DNA from: Loripinus fragilis
Taxonomy: Eukaryota; Mollusca; Bivalvia; Lucinida; Lucinidae
NCBI GenBank assembly: GCA_964019695.1
Contig: OZ026518.1
Coordinates: 69,761,254 to 69,825,253, forward strand
Reading direction: 5' to 3'
DNA: 64,000 bases
Every line of letters starts with the position of its first letter. Position 1 is the first letter of the stretch. The position numbers and the translations under genes were made by a program. Under the pieces are notes generated by a model. The model was not told the origin of the DNA. It saw only the letters and a list, made by a program, of their open reading frames with translations, and ran no database searches. Shown piece after piece: positions 54,240-64,000 of this stretch.

Positions 54240-55691
54240 GTAGTATGGCCGATGCTTTTTTCTTTGATCTTTGCTGATGTTTAAATCAGACACCCTAGAA
54301 TAACAACGAAGGAGGAGCTTGAACCCGTACTCTAACTTCCAATTTAAGTTAAACAGCGATGTAGGCGGGAACTTCCTAAATAGCGACAAATTAACCCGCA
54401 GGTAAATGCAATATATTTGACAGCTTAGGCCGGATGCAGGGAGGAGCGAATGTATATTTCATCAGGTGCCAGTACCACGTGTTTATTTGCGCCTGCGCCA
54501 AACTACAAGCTAAATAAAGGATTCTTCCTCGGCTCTCTGTTTAAACCGCTCGGTGGGCTACGCCCACCTTGCGGTTTAAACAAGAAAGCCTCGGAAAAGT
54601 ATCCTTTATTTATTACATGGATTTAAAAAGTATTTGAAAGTAATTATAATTACAGCTAAAATATTTTCAGTAATGATTACAATTTTATTACGATGAGCCG
54701 ACCCATGATTACAAGCCTCGCATTTGATCTCTTTTCCTCAACTCGTTTAATAAATTCAATAAAACATGAGCACTCATGTAAGATCCTCTATGAAATCAAT
54801 ACACCACTAGTGGTTAACAGATTTGGGTAAATGACGAAATGACGATAATAACAAAGTCGCATATATTTGGCAAAATGTTGACGTTTTCACAACAGAACTG
54901 CGACAACATTTCAATAATTTTGACATCATATGATAATCAGAATCCAACCTTCCTGCTCCTTTATTATTGAATTTGATAAATTCGTTGCGAAAAGGGATAA
55001 TTTTATCACTCTCCGGTTCCTCCAACTCACTTTATTCTTAAAGCGCCAAGAAAAAAATGCATCTATAATTGTCGTCTGTTGAAGTCGTCTGCTGCAAATA
55101 ATTGCCTAACATTACTGACGAATTAAGTTTAGAAGCAAACAGCTTGGACCCAGAACACACTGATCCTATAGTAGCAGTCTGATCTGGGTCCATACTGTTT
55201 GCCATGGAGGCTTCTGAAACATTTCAGCAGACGAGAAAAGCAAAGACTTTTGTTGTGATTGGCGCATTAAGGGTTAATAAATTCGGTAAAAACATCACTG
55301 CCAGATCCTCTATATGTAATAAATAAAGGATACTTTTCCGAGGCTTTCTTGTTTAAACCGCGAGTTGGGCGTAACCCACCGAGCGGTTTAAACAGAAAGC
55401 CGAGGAAGAATCCTTTATTTAGCTTGTAGTATTGCGCAGGCGCAAATAAACACGTGTCACTGACACCCGACAAAATTTACATTCGCTCCACCCAGCATCC
55501 GGCCTAAGCTGTCAATATATTACATTTACCTACGGGTTAATGTGTCGCTATTTAGGAAGTTCCCGCCTACATCGCTGTTTAACTAAAATTGGAAGTTAGA
55601 GCACGTTTTTAAGCTCCTCCTTCGTCGTTATTCTAGGGTGTCTGTTTTAAACATCAGCAAAGATCAAAGAATAAAGCATCGGTCATACTAC
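54240..55691. mobile_element. Large foldback element, about 380-bp arms
   Basis: Left arm 54240-54618 (GTAGTATGGCCGATGCTTTT ... ATCCTTTATTTATTACAT) is inverted at 55314-55691 with roughly 90% visible identity. Each arm contains its own palindrome, CTCTGTTTAAACCGC...GCGGTTTAAACAAGAAAG, set between GGATTCTTCCTCGG and CCGAGGAAGAATCC-like strings. The spacer (54619-55313) holds another palindromic element. No ORF or TSD recognised; long-TIR DNA element is the likely class. Confidence 0.92.
55036..55275. repeat. CTTAAAGCGCC palindromic element in the foldback spacer
   Basis: Ends CTTAAAGCGCCAA and GGCGCATTAAGGGTTA. Inside, AAACAGCTTGGACCCAGA and TCTGGGTCCATACTGTTTGCC flank ACACTGATCCTATAGTAGCAG. 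Same family as 4189 and 48473. Confidence 0.8.
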
Positions 55692-56071
55692 AAAAACAAA
55701 TTACCTTTCTTCTTGGAAAAAACCTCATGATTGCAAATTAACTTCCACTCCATTCATTGACTCTTCAACCACAGTGCTAGTGAGGTTCCTGATATGACTT
55801 AAAGACTGCAAAGGCTTAACAAGGCATTAACCGTTTCACAAATTTACTCTCTAGGAAAGGCCCCTGCCTGTTCACACATTCCCAATCTGAATCAGGACTG
55901 TATGTACATGAACAGTTTTTTTTATCAAATAAGCCATGACATGTGATTTCCAACAATGTTGCAGTTTGACAAGTAAAGGCTCAGGCGAGTATTTGCAGCC
56001 TCCTAATAAGCTTAGATACTCCAAATGTGGTTCAGTCAGTAGCTTAACACTAATAGAATATTCAAGCGACT
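55692..56071. other. No gene seen
   Basis: AT-rich, no recognisable feature. Confidence 0.4.
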
Positions 56072-56145
56072 AGCAAAGGCTCTGATCAGACTGCGCGTGT
56101 GCGCAGGCTGATCTGAGACTTTGTTGGTCGCATAAACCACATTGT
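56072..56145 (+). repeat. Dispersed repeat pair member (GGCTCTGATCAGAC)
   Basis: Matches 28486-28556; contains GCGCGTGTGCGC and TGATCAGACTGCGC. Confidence 0.8.
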
Positions 56146-56224
56146 TGCAAATCTCATGCCGCGGCTCAAACGCTTTTTATTGATTGTTCACGTTTAACTA
56201 TTTGCCTTCTCGATAATTTTGCAT

Positions 56225-56400
56225 TTTTGTCGTCTGTTGATGTTTTTCAAAATCGACTTTTTTTAAAAAATATTTCAGGAATACCATCAGAGTGTCAAAC
56301 AGTTTGGATCCAGATCAAGCCCGACGTTTTGTCGGGCCTGATCTGGATTCAAACTGTTTGTATAGGCTAGCAATAGACGACACTAGTAGGCAAAGAATTA
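56225..56400. repeat. Palindromic element (GTCGTCTGTTGATG ... AGACGACACTAG)
   Basis: TCAAACAGTTTGGATCCAGA and TCTGGATTCAAACTGTTTG flank the perfect centre AGCCCGACG TTTT GTCGGGCCT. Ends TTGTCGTCTGTTGATG and AATAGACGACACTAGTAGGC. Confidence 0.85.
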
Positions 56401-56739
56401 ATTGCAACATGTAGCTTTTCAATATTTGTATACTAATACAAGAAAAACTAAAATTGTTTGCATAATGTTTACATATTGCAACAGCTTATGGTAACAGCTT
56501 TGGGTACCCAAGCACAAATAAAGACTGCAAGAAACGGCATATCTGGCATCGATCTATTTCATGATCATCGGAGAAAATATACTTAGATATTTCTAAAGAA
56601 TCGCCCGCAGATTTGCACAGGATATATCGGCGTATATTCTAGCTTCCCACTCTAAAATACGTGTACTTGAGAGAAATTAAACAAGCAAACTCGACAACGA
56701 ATTAGTATCCCACGCCAAAATTACGCATCACAATTTAAT

Positions 56740-58170
56740 CCACCAAAGGGTAATAACTCCTCATTTGTGCGGGATTTACTGATAGCTTTGTTTGTTTGCT
56801 TTGATTCTTTACGTCCCAGCAACAATATTTCAGTTAAACAGGGACGGGTCTTCCTGGGTTGAACCAGTACTAAGCTAGAATAAATATGTCTTGCTTAAGG
56901 ACCACAACAGTCACAACCCAGTGACACCGTTGAGGCTCGAATATTTACTTATGTCATTGCTATGCATACAATACCTAGAAATTTGTTATCCAAGGGGCAA
57001 TAACTCATGCAGCACCAGAATTGTTGGCCAAATTTCAAGAGTATTACTATGACATAGTGATTGATAGTAATTGTAATATTTTTGTTTCATCATCTACTAA
57101 ATCAAGTCTGATTTATTAAAACATAAGCAAATAAGGGGCAATAAGTAGTTTTCAGGACGGACATTGAGACACAACTACATACACACCGCCATACACTTGC
57201 AATTAATGTTCATTATGCTCATCCATTAAAATGTTATTGCCCTGAAAACACAAATTCATCAGAATTTAAGCACGTAAAGGCCAATGAATCAAAATTAAAC
57301 TGCCAACATTGATGCGAAATATCCAATGTAAAAAAGCATCAGCTTTGTCTAGCAGAAATCGTGTTGATTCTAAATGCGAAAGAATCTACATTTTTGGTCG
57401 AAAGGATGTCGTGAGTCTTACAGACAGTTCAAGGGGCACACTTGATCCAGACCCGCCAGGAAGGCTCTTGAAGAGTAACGCTCCATTCATAGCTCCAATA
57501 TAGCCCAGTCCCAATCAACACGATTTAGGGGCATAGCTGTTGATTGATGCGCCTGCAATGAACTTCCTAGCTCAAGGCAGATAGACATTCGACAGTCAAT
57601 GCGAAAAAGCTGAAAAGTTTGGGTTGGACGTCAGCGGTGTCCTAAGCAGAATCCCCTGATTCCCGACTATGCACTGTAACCTTGCTATAAATGTCATAGC
57701 AGCAGTCAACAGCTAATATTGACAAAAGAACACCTTAGGCAATCAGTGTGCAAAATATGAACCATCTACAACAAAACATGTTAGAGGTATTTCTTTACAA
57801 TACATACAACCAGCTTCAAATTATTTTGAAAATTAAGGCTCACATGTCATAGTGGCAATTATTCTACAAAATATGAAGCACCTCTGTTAAAACATACCAC
57901 TGTAAGACATATTCTAATTAACCTTTGACTCAAGGGTCATAGCGGTGATATGTAACGTACTTTGTAATTTACACACCATAAGCAATAATTGTGCTAAGTA
58001 TGAATACCCTCGGTCAAAAAATGAAGGAGGAGCTCGCGCAACAAGCCATACACTGATTGTAAGTATATTTGACCTTGTCTTTTGACACCAATGGTAAAGA
58101 GCGGTGAAAGAAACGTATGTTGTAATCTACACCCCATAGACAATCATTGTGCCATATATACTTAACTACT
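56740..58170 (+). repeat. Internally repetitive dispersed element (GGGTAATAACTC / GGCAATAACTC style)
   Basis: AAGGG(G)TAATAACTC and AAGGGGCAATAACTCATG (56745, 56993), then several diverged units containing GTAAT(C/T)TACACACCATA...AATAATTGTGC and CTCAAGGGTCATAGCGGT. A SINE interrupts it at 56788. Limits are vague. Confidence 0.5.
56788..56940 (-). mobile_element. 5'-truncated SINE (same family as 4211)
   Basis: Minus strand begins within the B box (TCGAGCCTCAACGGTGTC) and continues with CTTAAGCAAGACATATTTAT, ACTGGTTCAACCCAGGAAGA and GTAAAGAATCAAAGCAAACA. Confidence 0.9.
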
Positions 58171-60115
58171 AAAGAAACCTGACACATTTTACTTGCTTCA
58201 GACTCTTATATAACAAATTATAGAGCTAAGCCGATATGCTAAACTTAATAACAATACATTAAAAGTATTATTCGAAAAAATATATTTATCATATATAGAA
58301 CATGACGTCACGACGTCAATAATCCCGTTTTTTCACTTTTGCCTCGGGACTGTATGTCTAGATATTTTTTTTTAAAAACTTTTTCATAAATGCAAAGCCA
58401 ATACCAGTACAGGCAAAAGTGCATTTTAAAAATTTGCAATTCCTTACAGTGAAGTATAATATGGGGGTTTTAAGCTTTGCTTTCGACGTTGTCTAAATAG
58501 CAGCGTTTTTTCCTATGTTGTAGCTATTTCTAGAAACTGAAATGACTTGGAGCCAACCAATCATTGTAAGAGAATGTATTTTCAAGAATCAGAATTTATA
58601 TTTTGCGTTACGTTAAAGGTTAAACGCAGAATAAACCAAGCTTAACGTCAATAAAGAAACAACGCAAACTATGGATAATAACCGTTTTTCTTTGTCAACG
58701 TAAGACGCCGTTTAGTGTGTGCTGTCTACTTTGTTATAGTGCCAGTTGCTACACTTTAATTTAATCGCGTATGAATTTAAAGCTTTGCAGTATACAGATA
58801 TTAGCATGTAATGGTAAGGCTTGGCTTCGCTAAATGGACGTAGGCGGCAGCTACGGAGTTCAAAAGGACAAAAACAGTGCCAAAATGCATTCCAAGCATC
58901 ATACAAAGGGGAAAAAGTTGATAAAGTGCTAGTGCTTTTTAAAAGCTGAAAAAGCGCTGATAACGCTTAAAGCACTAACATAGTTACTCTTTAAAACAGA
59001 TTTAGGAGGACTATTAGTGATGCACAAACTCCATGCTGCTACTAATACCAAAAGGCAAAGCCTACTATATTTTTTGATTAGCTGATGGATAAATGACCAT
59101 ACTTGATTTGGATTGCGTTCAAATCGTACGCAATGACAACATGTGTAAAATAAAGACAATAGTTACAGGAAATGTAATCATGGTATTTAATAATGATGTC
59201 AAAATGATAAATCAGGTTCTTCCATTCTGCATATGTATGGGCCAGGATATGATGAAAGGTACCTTATGGTCCGATAATTAAAATCAGGCTAATGCTACAT
59301 ATGCCAAGTATTACATGTATAGAGCATTTCCAGAATATTTGAAGTGATTACCTTCGAAACTAATGATTATATGGATGTTAGAAACAGCATATTGTTATCA
59401 TGCAGGTTTGGAATGTGACGCCAATAATGGCGTTAACCGTATGAAGACATCAGAGTGTTGGTCTATATTCGTTTGTTGATTATTGCATGCTCAGCATTAG
59501 AATCTAGCAAATATAAAGTTTTCTCGTGTCTTATACATGTGATAATGAAAATGCAGATCAAGTTACAAGATTTTATATCTTTTAGGTCTTATTATAGGCA
59601 TTCAAAATGACCCACTTGTAGGTGTTGTGATCTGAGTGTTCACATGGCAACAACCCTTATAGAAAACATTAAAAAAAGTAAAATCAGAAACTTTTGCTAT
59701 TTTGATGGTATCAAAGTTTAAAAGCATTTTCATGGAAATATAAAGGCATGTATCTTTATGTTATTTAAGTATTTTTCAAATGTCTTACGTAATAATTGCT
59801 TGGATGCCTTAAGGTACCTTTTGTCAGATCCGCGTTCTTATGTATTACATTTAAATAGGCCTAACTGTTTTAATGCATAGCTTATTTGGTTAAACATACA
59901 CCCCTACTGCTTTAAAATTTTGAAATTATTTGCAATTTTTGCATTTCTTTTTACCCAGCCAACTTTTGCTTATTTTAGATGCTATATATGATTCTTTTAA
60001 TGAGGGTGCTCTTCTTTGAAGCCTAATAAATAGTCACCGCCCCTGTTTTGAAAAGTAAATCCAGTGGTTTTATAATGTACAGTTATAAAATTTTCCATTG
60101 ATATATCACAATCCT
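58171..60115. other. No gene seen (about 1.9 kb)
   Basis: AT-rich. No ORF with recognisable motifs and no clear repeat boundary. Confidence 0.4.
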
Positions 60116-60119
60116 ATTT

Positions 60120-60590
60120 TACAAGTATGGAGAGGTACCACTTCAACTGAGCGACTTATAATTCGCCAGATTTTTCCTCGATCAATAGGTTATTTAGAGA
60201 AAACATTAAAAAATATTCTTGCAAGAAAACAAAATGCCTCAAAGTTTTGATATTTGGTATGTTAGATCACCTAGTGCTACTCTACCGAGTTTGCTCAAAT
60301 TGTGGTTATGTGGTCAAAATGGCCTCATTCTGAATGTCACAGAGTTTACATTAATTTGTAAATTGAAATATACAAAATCTCCTGGGTTGAAACACTAGGT
60401 CTAGATCCCTGATATCACACAGTGGACCATATTAAAATTTGCTCCAAATAGAGCTCTGGGGACAAAAATGGCCCCACCAAGGGTTCACCAGGAGCATTGT
60501 CAGTTTTTAGTAGATACATATATATTAGAGGTTTTAAGCAAAAACTCAGGTGAGCGACCCAGGGTCACTTGGCCCTCTATTAGTGTGTGT
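60120..60590 (+). repeat. Dispersed molluscan element ending CAGGTGAGCGACCCAGGG
   Basis: Starts near GAGGTACCACTTCAACTGAG and ends AAACTCAGGTGAGCGACCCA then GGGTCACTTGGCCCTCTATT. The final hairpin-like GGGTCACTTGGCCC parallels the end of the 21587 element (CAGGTGAGCGCCTCAGGACC), so the two families may share a terminal recognition structure. Confidence 0.65.
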
Positions 60591-61609
60591 CAAATACTTG
60601 ATATGATATCACAGAATATGATAAATGTTGTTTCCATTTGATATGTTTACTATATGTAGGTCATTTTCATAACATGACAATGCCCGGATATCTATGAAAT
60701 AGCAAAACATGCATTTCCCAAATATACATGAATACAAAAATGTCAATTTCGAGGCAAAAAAAGAGAAGAAAATATTGTGGCGGGTTTTATAAGTAAACGC
60801 GACAGGATATATGTAAGTTGAATAAAGCAGCGTCAAATTGAAAACAAGATAAATAAAAACTATAAATTTCAAAAAAACTTTATCTGTGCGATTATGAAAA
60901 ATTGTATTATTTTTTTTATAAAAATACAGATATTCACCCAAAAATAAAGACATTTAATTTCTGACTTTGACTACATAAAAAGTCAGGTCAGGATTATATA
61001 AAACTCAATGATTATTTTTCAGTCTTTCTTTGCCGGTGTCGTGTTTCTGTTGCTGCAAATGGATTTCAGAAATTCGCAATTTCACTTCTAAAAATGAAGT
61101 TTTTGCGATATTTTAACACAACTGCCCCTCTTTGAAAAAGTTCTTCCGGCGATCCAAGAAACTTCAACATCTTGCCATATAATACATGCAATCGTTTTCC
61201 ATTTCACAGATGGGGAGTGGTTAGCGACTTTTAGCCAGTTCTGTTTGCTCTACCATATGCGATAAGACCCAATCCCTTGTATGCACGCCCTTTTCTCATG
61301 GTCCAGATACTTAACCCTTGTCCCGCTGAATTATTATTGGTTAGTTATATTACTGTATCATGCTTAAAAATCAAATCAATTTTGCCATACAAACAGACTT
61401 TGAAGAAAATGCAAGCCTACCCCTTCCCCCAAGATTGTTACTACAATTATATAACGGAAAATTAAATGCAGCAGGTGCCCAGCAGCATACTAAAGATAAC
61501 GTTAACCAGGCATGCTAACGTATAAAGCGGTCACTCTTGTCGTCTGCGCTTCAGTTGGTTGCACGAATAAAGCGTACACAGGCTATTACACTCAAGTAAC
61601 TGTAGACTA
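60591..61609. other. No gene seen
   Basis: A 114-codon, Phe/Tyr/Ile-rich minus-strand frame (60953-60609) has an AT-driven composition and no domain. CTTAACCCTTGTCCCGCTGA (61310) resembles a common mollusc repeat start. Confidence 0.4.
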
Positions 61610-61619
61610 GTCTAATTTG

Positions 61620-61800
61620 ACTTTTGGAAGTTACTTGGTCGACGGGGAGTCTGAGAAAGAACTGTAAAAGGCACTGCTGTTGGGGAGTTAACACCTAATC
61701 CATTTCGCAACTTGCTAATGGAACAGGCCCGAATCGAACACGCGCCCAATGGACGCGCTGGTGAACAACATTCTCGCGAGACCTGACGATACCTCATCTA
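61620..61800 (-). repeat. tRNA-like SINE fragment, uncertain
   Basis: On the minus strand a GCGTGTTCGATTCGGGCC stretch has a B-box look and is followed by a body running to TTACTTCCAAAAGTCAAAT. No A box or TSD could be placed. Confidence 0.35.
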
Positions 61801-62014
61801 GATCTCTCGCATTTCGCCCTTTGCATCATGGGTAACTAGCGATATTTGGCTAGTCCCGTTCAATTCTAGCACTGCTGTAGTGACAGAATTTATTGTTAAA
61901 AATAGCAAAAAATTAAATTTTTGACAGTTTATGATTTCTCTTTTAGTCAATATTTTCTGGATGTAAAGCCCCGAGTCATGCAAGCAGTGATCTCATAAAA
62001 TATGTTTAATAAAA
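61801..62014. other. No gene seen
   Basis: Possible upstream region for the candidate exon at 62015; TTTGCATCATGGGTAACTAG (61819) is a promoter-like octamer string but unproven. Confidence 0.3.
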
Positions 62015-62056
62015 ATGGCGGCTCAATCCCAGTGTGCACCGAGCGAAAGGCGACAG
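62015..62056 (+). CDS. Candidate 14-codon first exon
   Basis: ATG in a strong context (AAAAATGGCGG) opens a frame reading MAAQSQCAPSERRQ and ends CAG before GTTTGT, an acceptable donor in phase 0. Small N-terminal exons of this kind are common, but without a second exon this remains a guess. Confidence 0.2.
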
Positions 62057-62847
62057 GTTTGTATGTGCTAGCATGCTTCCTGTTGGCGACAATGGGTGAA
62101 CAATGGTCGCACTATGCAGAAAGACCACTCAAAATTTGTGGGATAATCCATCAGAATCAACAGGGTTAAGACGCAGTGCATTTATATGGACTGGCGTTTA
62201 AACAGCTTCCTATTCTTAATGGAAGCCGTCTCGCTAGGATCCTGAAGTCTTTATGCTTATGAAGCAGATTAAAGCAAACCAATTTAGAAATCAGCCACAA
62301 CTTGAGAAAGCCTATCTTCGAGGTACATGTTTGTGGATCAGTTTAGACTCAGACCAGTGTATAACGCGACAGAGACTAGCTTCAATCTTAATTATTTATA
62401 TAACAAGTATATATTGTGTACCAATTTCACAGGGGGGGGGGGGCAATGACCATACTGCACAGATAAGAAGGCTAGTTTTCGCCTCTGCTGTTCGCTTTCT
62501 GAGTTCTTGTTTGGTTGAGTTGATTGACTGTCTTTGAAAATAGTTTTATATCAGGTAAATATTTCCGCCATTACTTTGTTTATTGGAAATTGGGTCTGTC
62601 CATTATATTTTTGGTGCGTGTGCATATCTCAAAGGTGATAAGCAAATTCTTAAACGAGCTTGTTGCTGTGCATCAGCGCAGTAAATCCACAGCCTATACT
62701 GTCCAAAAACAGTATTGTAAACAAATGAAATATTCAGGCTACCTGAAGATGTATGTTATAGTGGTATTGGGCGTTAAAAGGACCATTTTCTCAATGACCA
62801 CAGCGGCGCAGCCAGAACGCCGAGAAAGTTTTGCACATTAAAGGGAG
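62057..62847. other. No gene seen
   Basis: Frames at 62253 and 62524 (94 and 105 codons) lack domain motifs. G-run at 62431-62443. Confidence 0.4.
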
Positions 62848-63065
62848 ACTACTGAATCAACCAGTGATTCTTTTCAATTGCGTCCCTTTCCGAAATTGGA
62901 ACTTATCTTGAAGGAAAGAATTTGCTCCCGGAGGGAGCAAATTTTTTCCCTTAAGATGAGTTCCTTATGGTATGGAAATCACTTTTACCATAATAGGTTA
63001 CCTCCCTTGAATGTTACAATTTTAATTACGCATGTGCGTAACTGCGTAATGGGAGCTACGCCAAT
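62848..63065 (-). repeat. Dispersed repeat with GGGAGCAAATT core, copy b
   Basis: Reverse of 7087-7290: GATTCTTTTCAATTGCGTCC, TTTGCTCCCGGAGGGAGCAA, TACCTCCCTTGAATGTTAC and ACGCATGTGCGTAACTGCGT are in matching order. Confidence 0.82.
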
Positions 63066-63140
63066 GGACCGACAAAAATGTTTAACCGTTTTCATTCTGG
63101 ATACCAGTAAACAGGTACTTTGGCAAACGGTGAAGACTCA

Positions 63141-63171
63141 GATGAAATGCCGCATAATGCGGCATTTCATC
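63141..63171. repeat. Perfect 14-bp hairpin
   Basis: GATGAAATGCCGCA and TGCGGCATTTCATC pair around TAA. No U-run follows; no terminator role is implied in this eukaryotic context. Confidence 0.9.
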
Positions 63172-63351
63172 AGGTTCTGCACTGTAGGATAAAATAATCT
63201 TAAAGAACTAATTTATTTTAATCCTTAAGTGTTACCACTCACTAATATGATGACTGTCCCTAGACCTCCCCATAAACCGAAATATAGGTCTTTAAGGGAT
63301 ATTTTGAATATATAATTTGACTTGTGGCCCCTTAAAATGCAAAAGAGGCAA

Positions 63352-63460
63352 CTCCATGCTTATTGGGGAAATCCGTCAGAGCGAAAAAAGGTTACTATTG
63401 CAATATATAAAAAGTGGGTTTGTAACATTTTTATAACGCTTTGACTTGTGATTGCATGGC
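63352..63460 (+). repeat. Direct repeat, left copy (partner at 63896)
   Basis: CTCCATGCTTATTGGGGAAA, TCCGTCAGA, GGTTACTATTGCAATATATA and TTATAACGCTTTGACTTGTG recur 544-545 bp downstream. Confidence 0.95.
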
Positions 63461-63629
63461 AATGGAGATAGCTTTCGCTTGCTGTGATCACTATACTTCC
63501 AGGTTTAAAGTGACCCCCGTTTTTGCAGATTTTTCTTTAATGGTGATATTAACAGAAAAGGTAACTACAGAAATAAACTTAAAATGCATAAAGCCCCCTC
63601 CCCCCCCCCCCGGTGGCTTAGGTTGTTCG

Positions 63630-63890
63630 TTCTAAGGCGTTGGTTCTGTTGTTTTTGACTTTTTGTTTATTGTTACTCCCATTGTGGGAGTCTGTAATTG
63701 TTCTATGCTTTGTTGTACGTTACTTTATGTCCATTCTGGTATTGCAATCATCTTGATGGGGAAGAGAGAGCTGGTCGCTTTGCTAAATTTGTCTTCCTGG
63801 TGTCTCGTGATGGTAGAGTGGCTCTTCCTCGCGGTGCCATGGGGTTGTCTGCGGTTTGTGATTGTGGTATTTCCTGATCATACTCAATTA
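63630..63890 (+). repeat. Dispersed repeat shared with 17780-18080
   Basis: GTTGTTTTTGACTTTTTGTT, TTACTCCCATTGTGGGAGTC, CATCTTGATGGGGAAGAGAG and TGGTGTCTCGTGATGG correspond in order to the 17780 copy. It lies between the direct repeats at 63352 and 63896. Confidence 0.55.
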
Positions 63891-63895
63891 CTATC

Positions 63896-64000
63896 TTCCA
63901 TGCTTATTGGGGAAATCCGTCAGAATGAAAAGGGTTACTATTGCAATATATAAAAAAATGGTTTTGTAACATTTTATAACGCTTTGATTTGTGATTATGG
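63896..64000 (+). repeat. Direct repeat, right copy, cut by the window end
   Basis: TTCCATGCTTATTGGGGAAA and the same downstream motifs as at 63352, about 93% identical by eye. Confidence 0.95.

Noticed and set aside
60609..60953. 114-codon hydrophobic minus-strand ORF
   Set aside because: Composition is what AT-rich DNA gives (Phe, Ile, Tyr, Leu); no domain and no splice context.
63141..63171. Rho-independent terminator
   Set aside because: The hairpin has no T-run and the genome is eukaryotic.

Overview
The window looks like repeat-dense, intron-rich nuclear DNA of a bivalve mollusc. This rests on the AT-rich composition, the near absence of long ORFs, splice-type signals around the one large coding block, tRNA-derived SINEs, GATA-type microsatellites, and several repeat families that I recognise from memory as common in bivalve genomes (the GCTCACCTGAGC-ended family, the GCCTCCAACTT-ended family, and small palindromes carrying GTCGTCTGCTG or CAAACAGTTTGGA). 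No species can be named from the sequence. There are no operons, ribosome-binding sites, CRISPR arrays or other prokaryotic features.

Layout. 1-2.7 kb: a minisatellite of about 48-bp units, apparently grown from one arm of a palindromic element that also occurs at five dispersed sites in the window. 3.1-4.1 kb: a 138-codon ORF with a His...Asn-Cys pattern of a putative permuted papain-like family, bracketed by 29-bp inverted repeats. 4.2-11 kb: nested transposons (a SINE inside a palindromic MITE, a roughly 1.1-kb hAT-like element inside a Tc1-like element, and a dead Tc1-type transposase gene inside a microsatellite-tailed repeat). 11-20 kb: more copies of that repeat, a 1.35-kb TIR element, and reverse-strand 3' ends of a retroelement. 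20-32 kb: tandem repeats, long dispersed molluscan families, two SINEs and a tRNA-like sequence. 32-38 kb: a foldback with a MITE inside it, an array of palindromes, and a reverse transcriptase fragment (YLDD) broken by a stop, a frameshift and the same MITE family. 41.7-43.0 kb (minus strand): the best host-gene candidate, the last exon of a type II membrane glycosyltransferase resembling the fucosyltransferase clan, interrupted by one in-frame TAA. 45-49 kb: several clean MITEs. 49.7-53.1 kb: a long tandem-structured family and a 5'-truncated LINE with a MITE in its reading frame. 54.2-55.7 kb: a foldback with arms of about 380 bp. 56-64 kb: further repeats and largely featureless DNA.

No set of genes here works together as a pathway. 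What can be read is a layered insertion history, plus one broken glycosyltransferase exon and one small unusual ORF. The most notable items are the palindrome-to-satellite transition, the inverted-repeat-flanked papain-like ORF, the single stop in the glycosyltransferase and the series of nested insertions. All matches were made by eye, so boundaries are approximate unless a target-site duplication is given.
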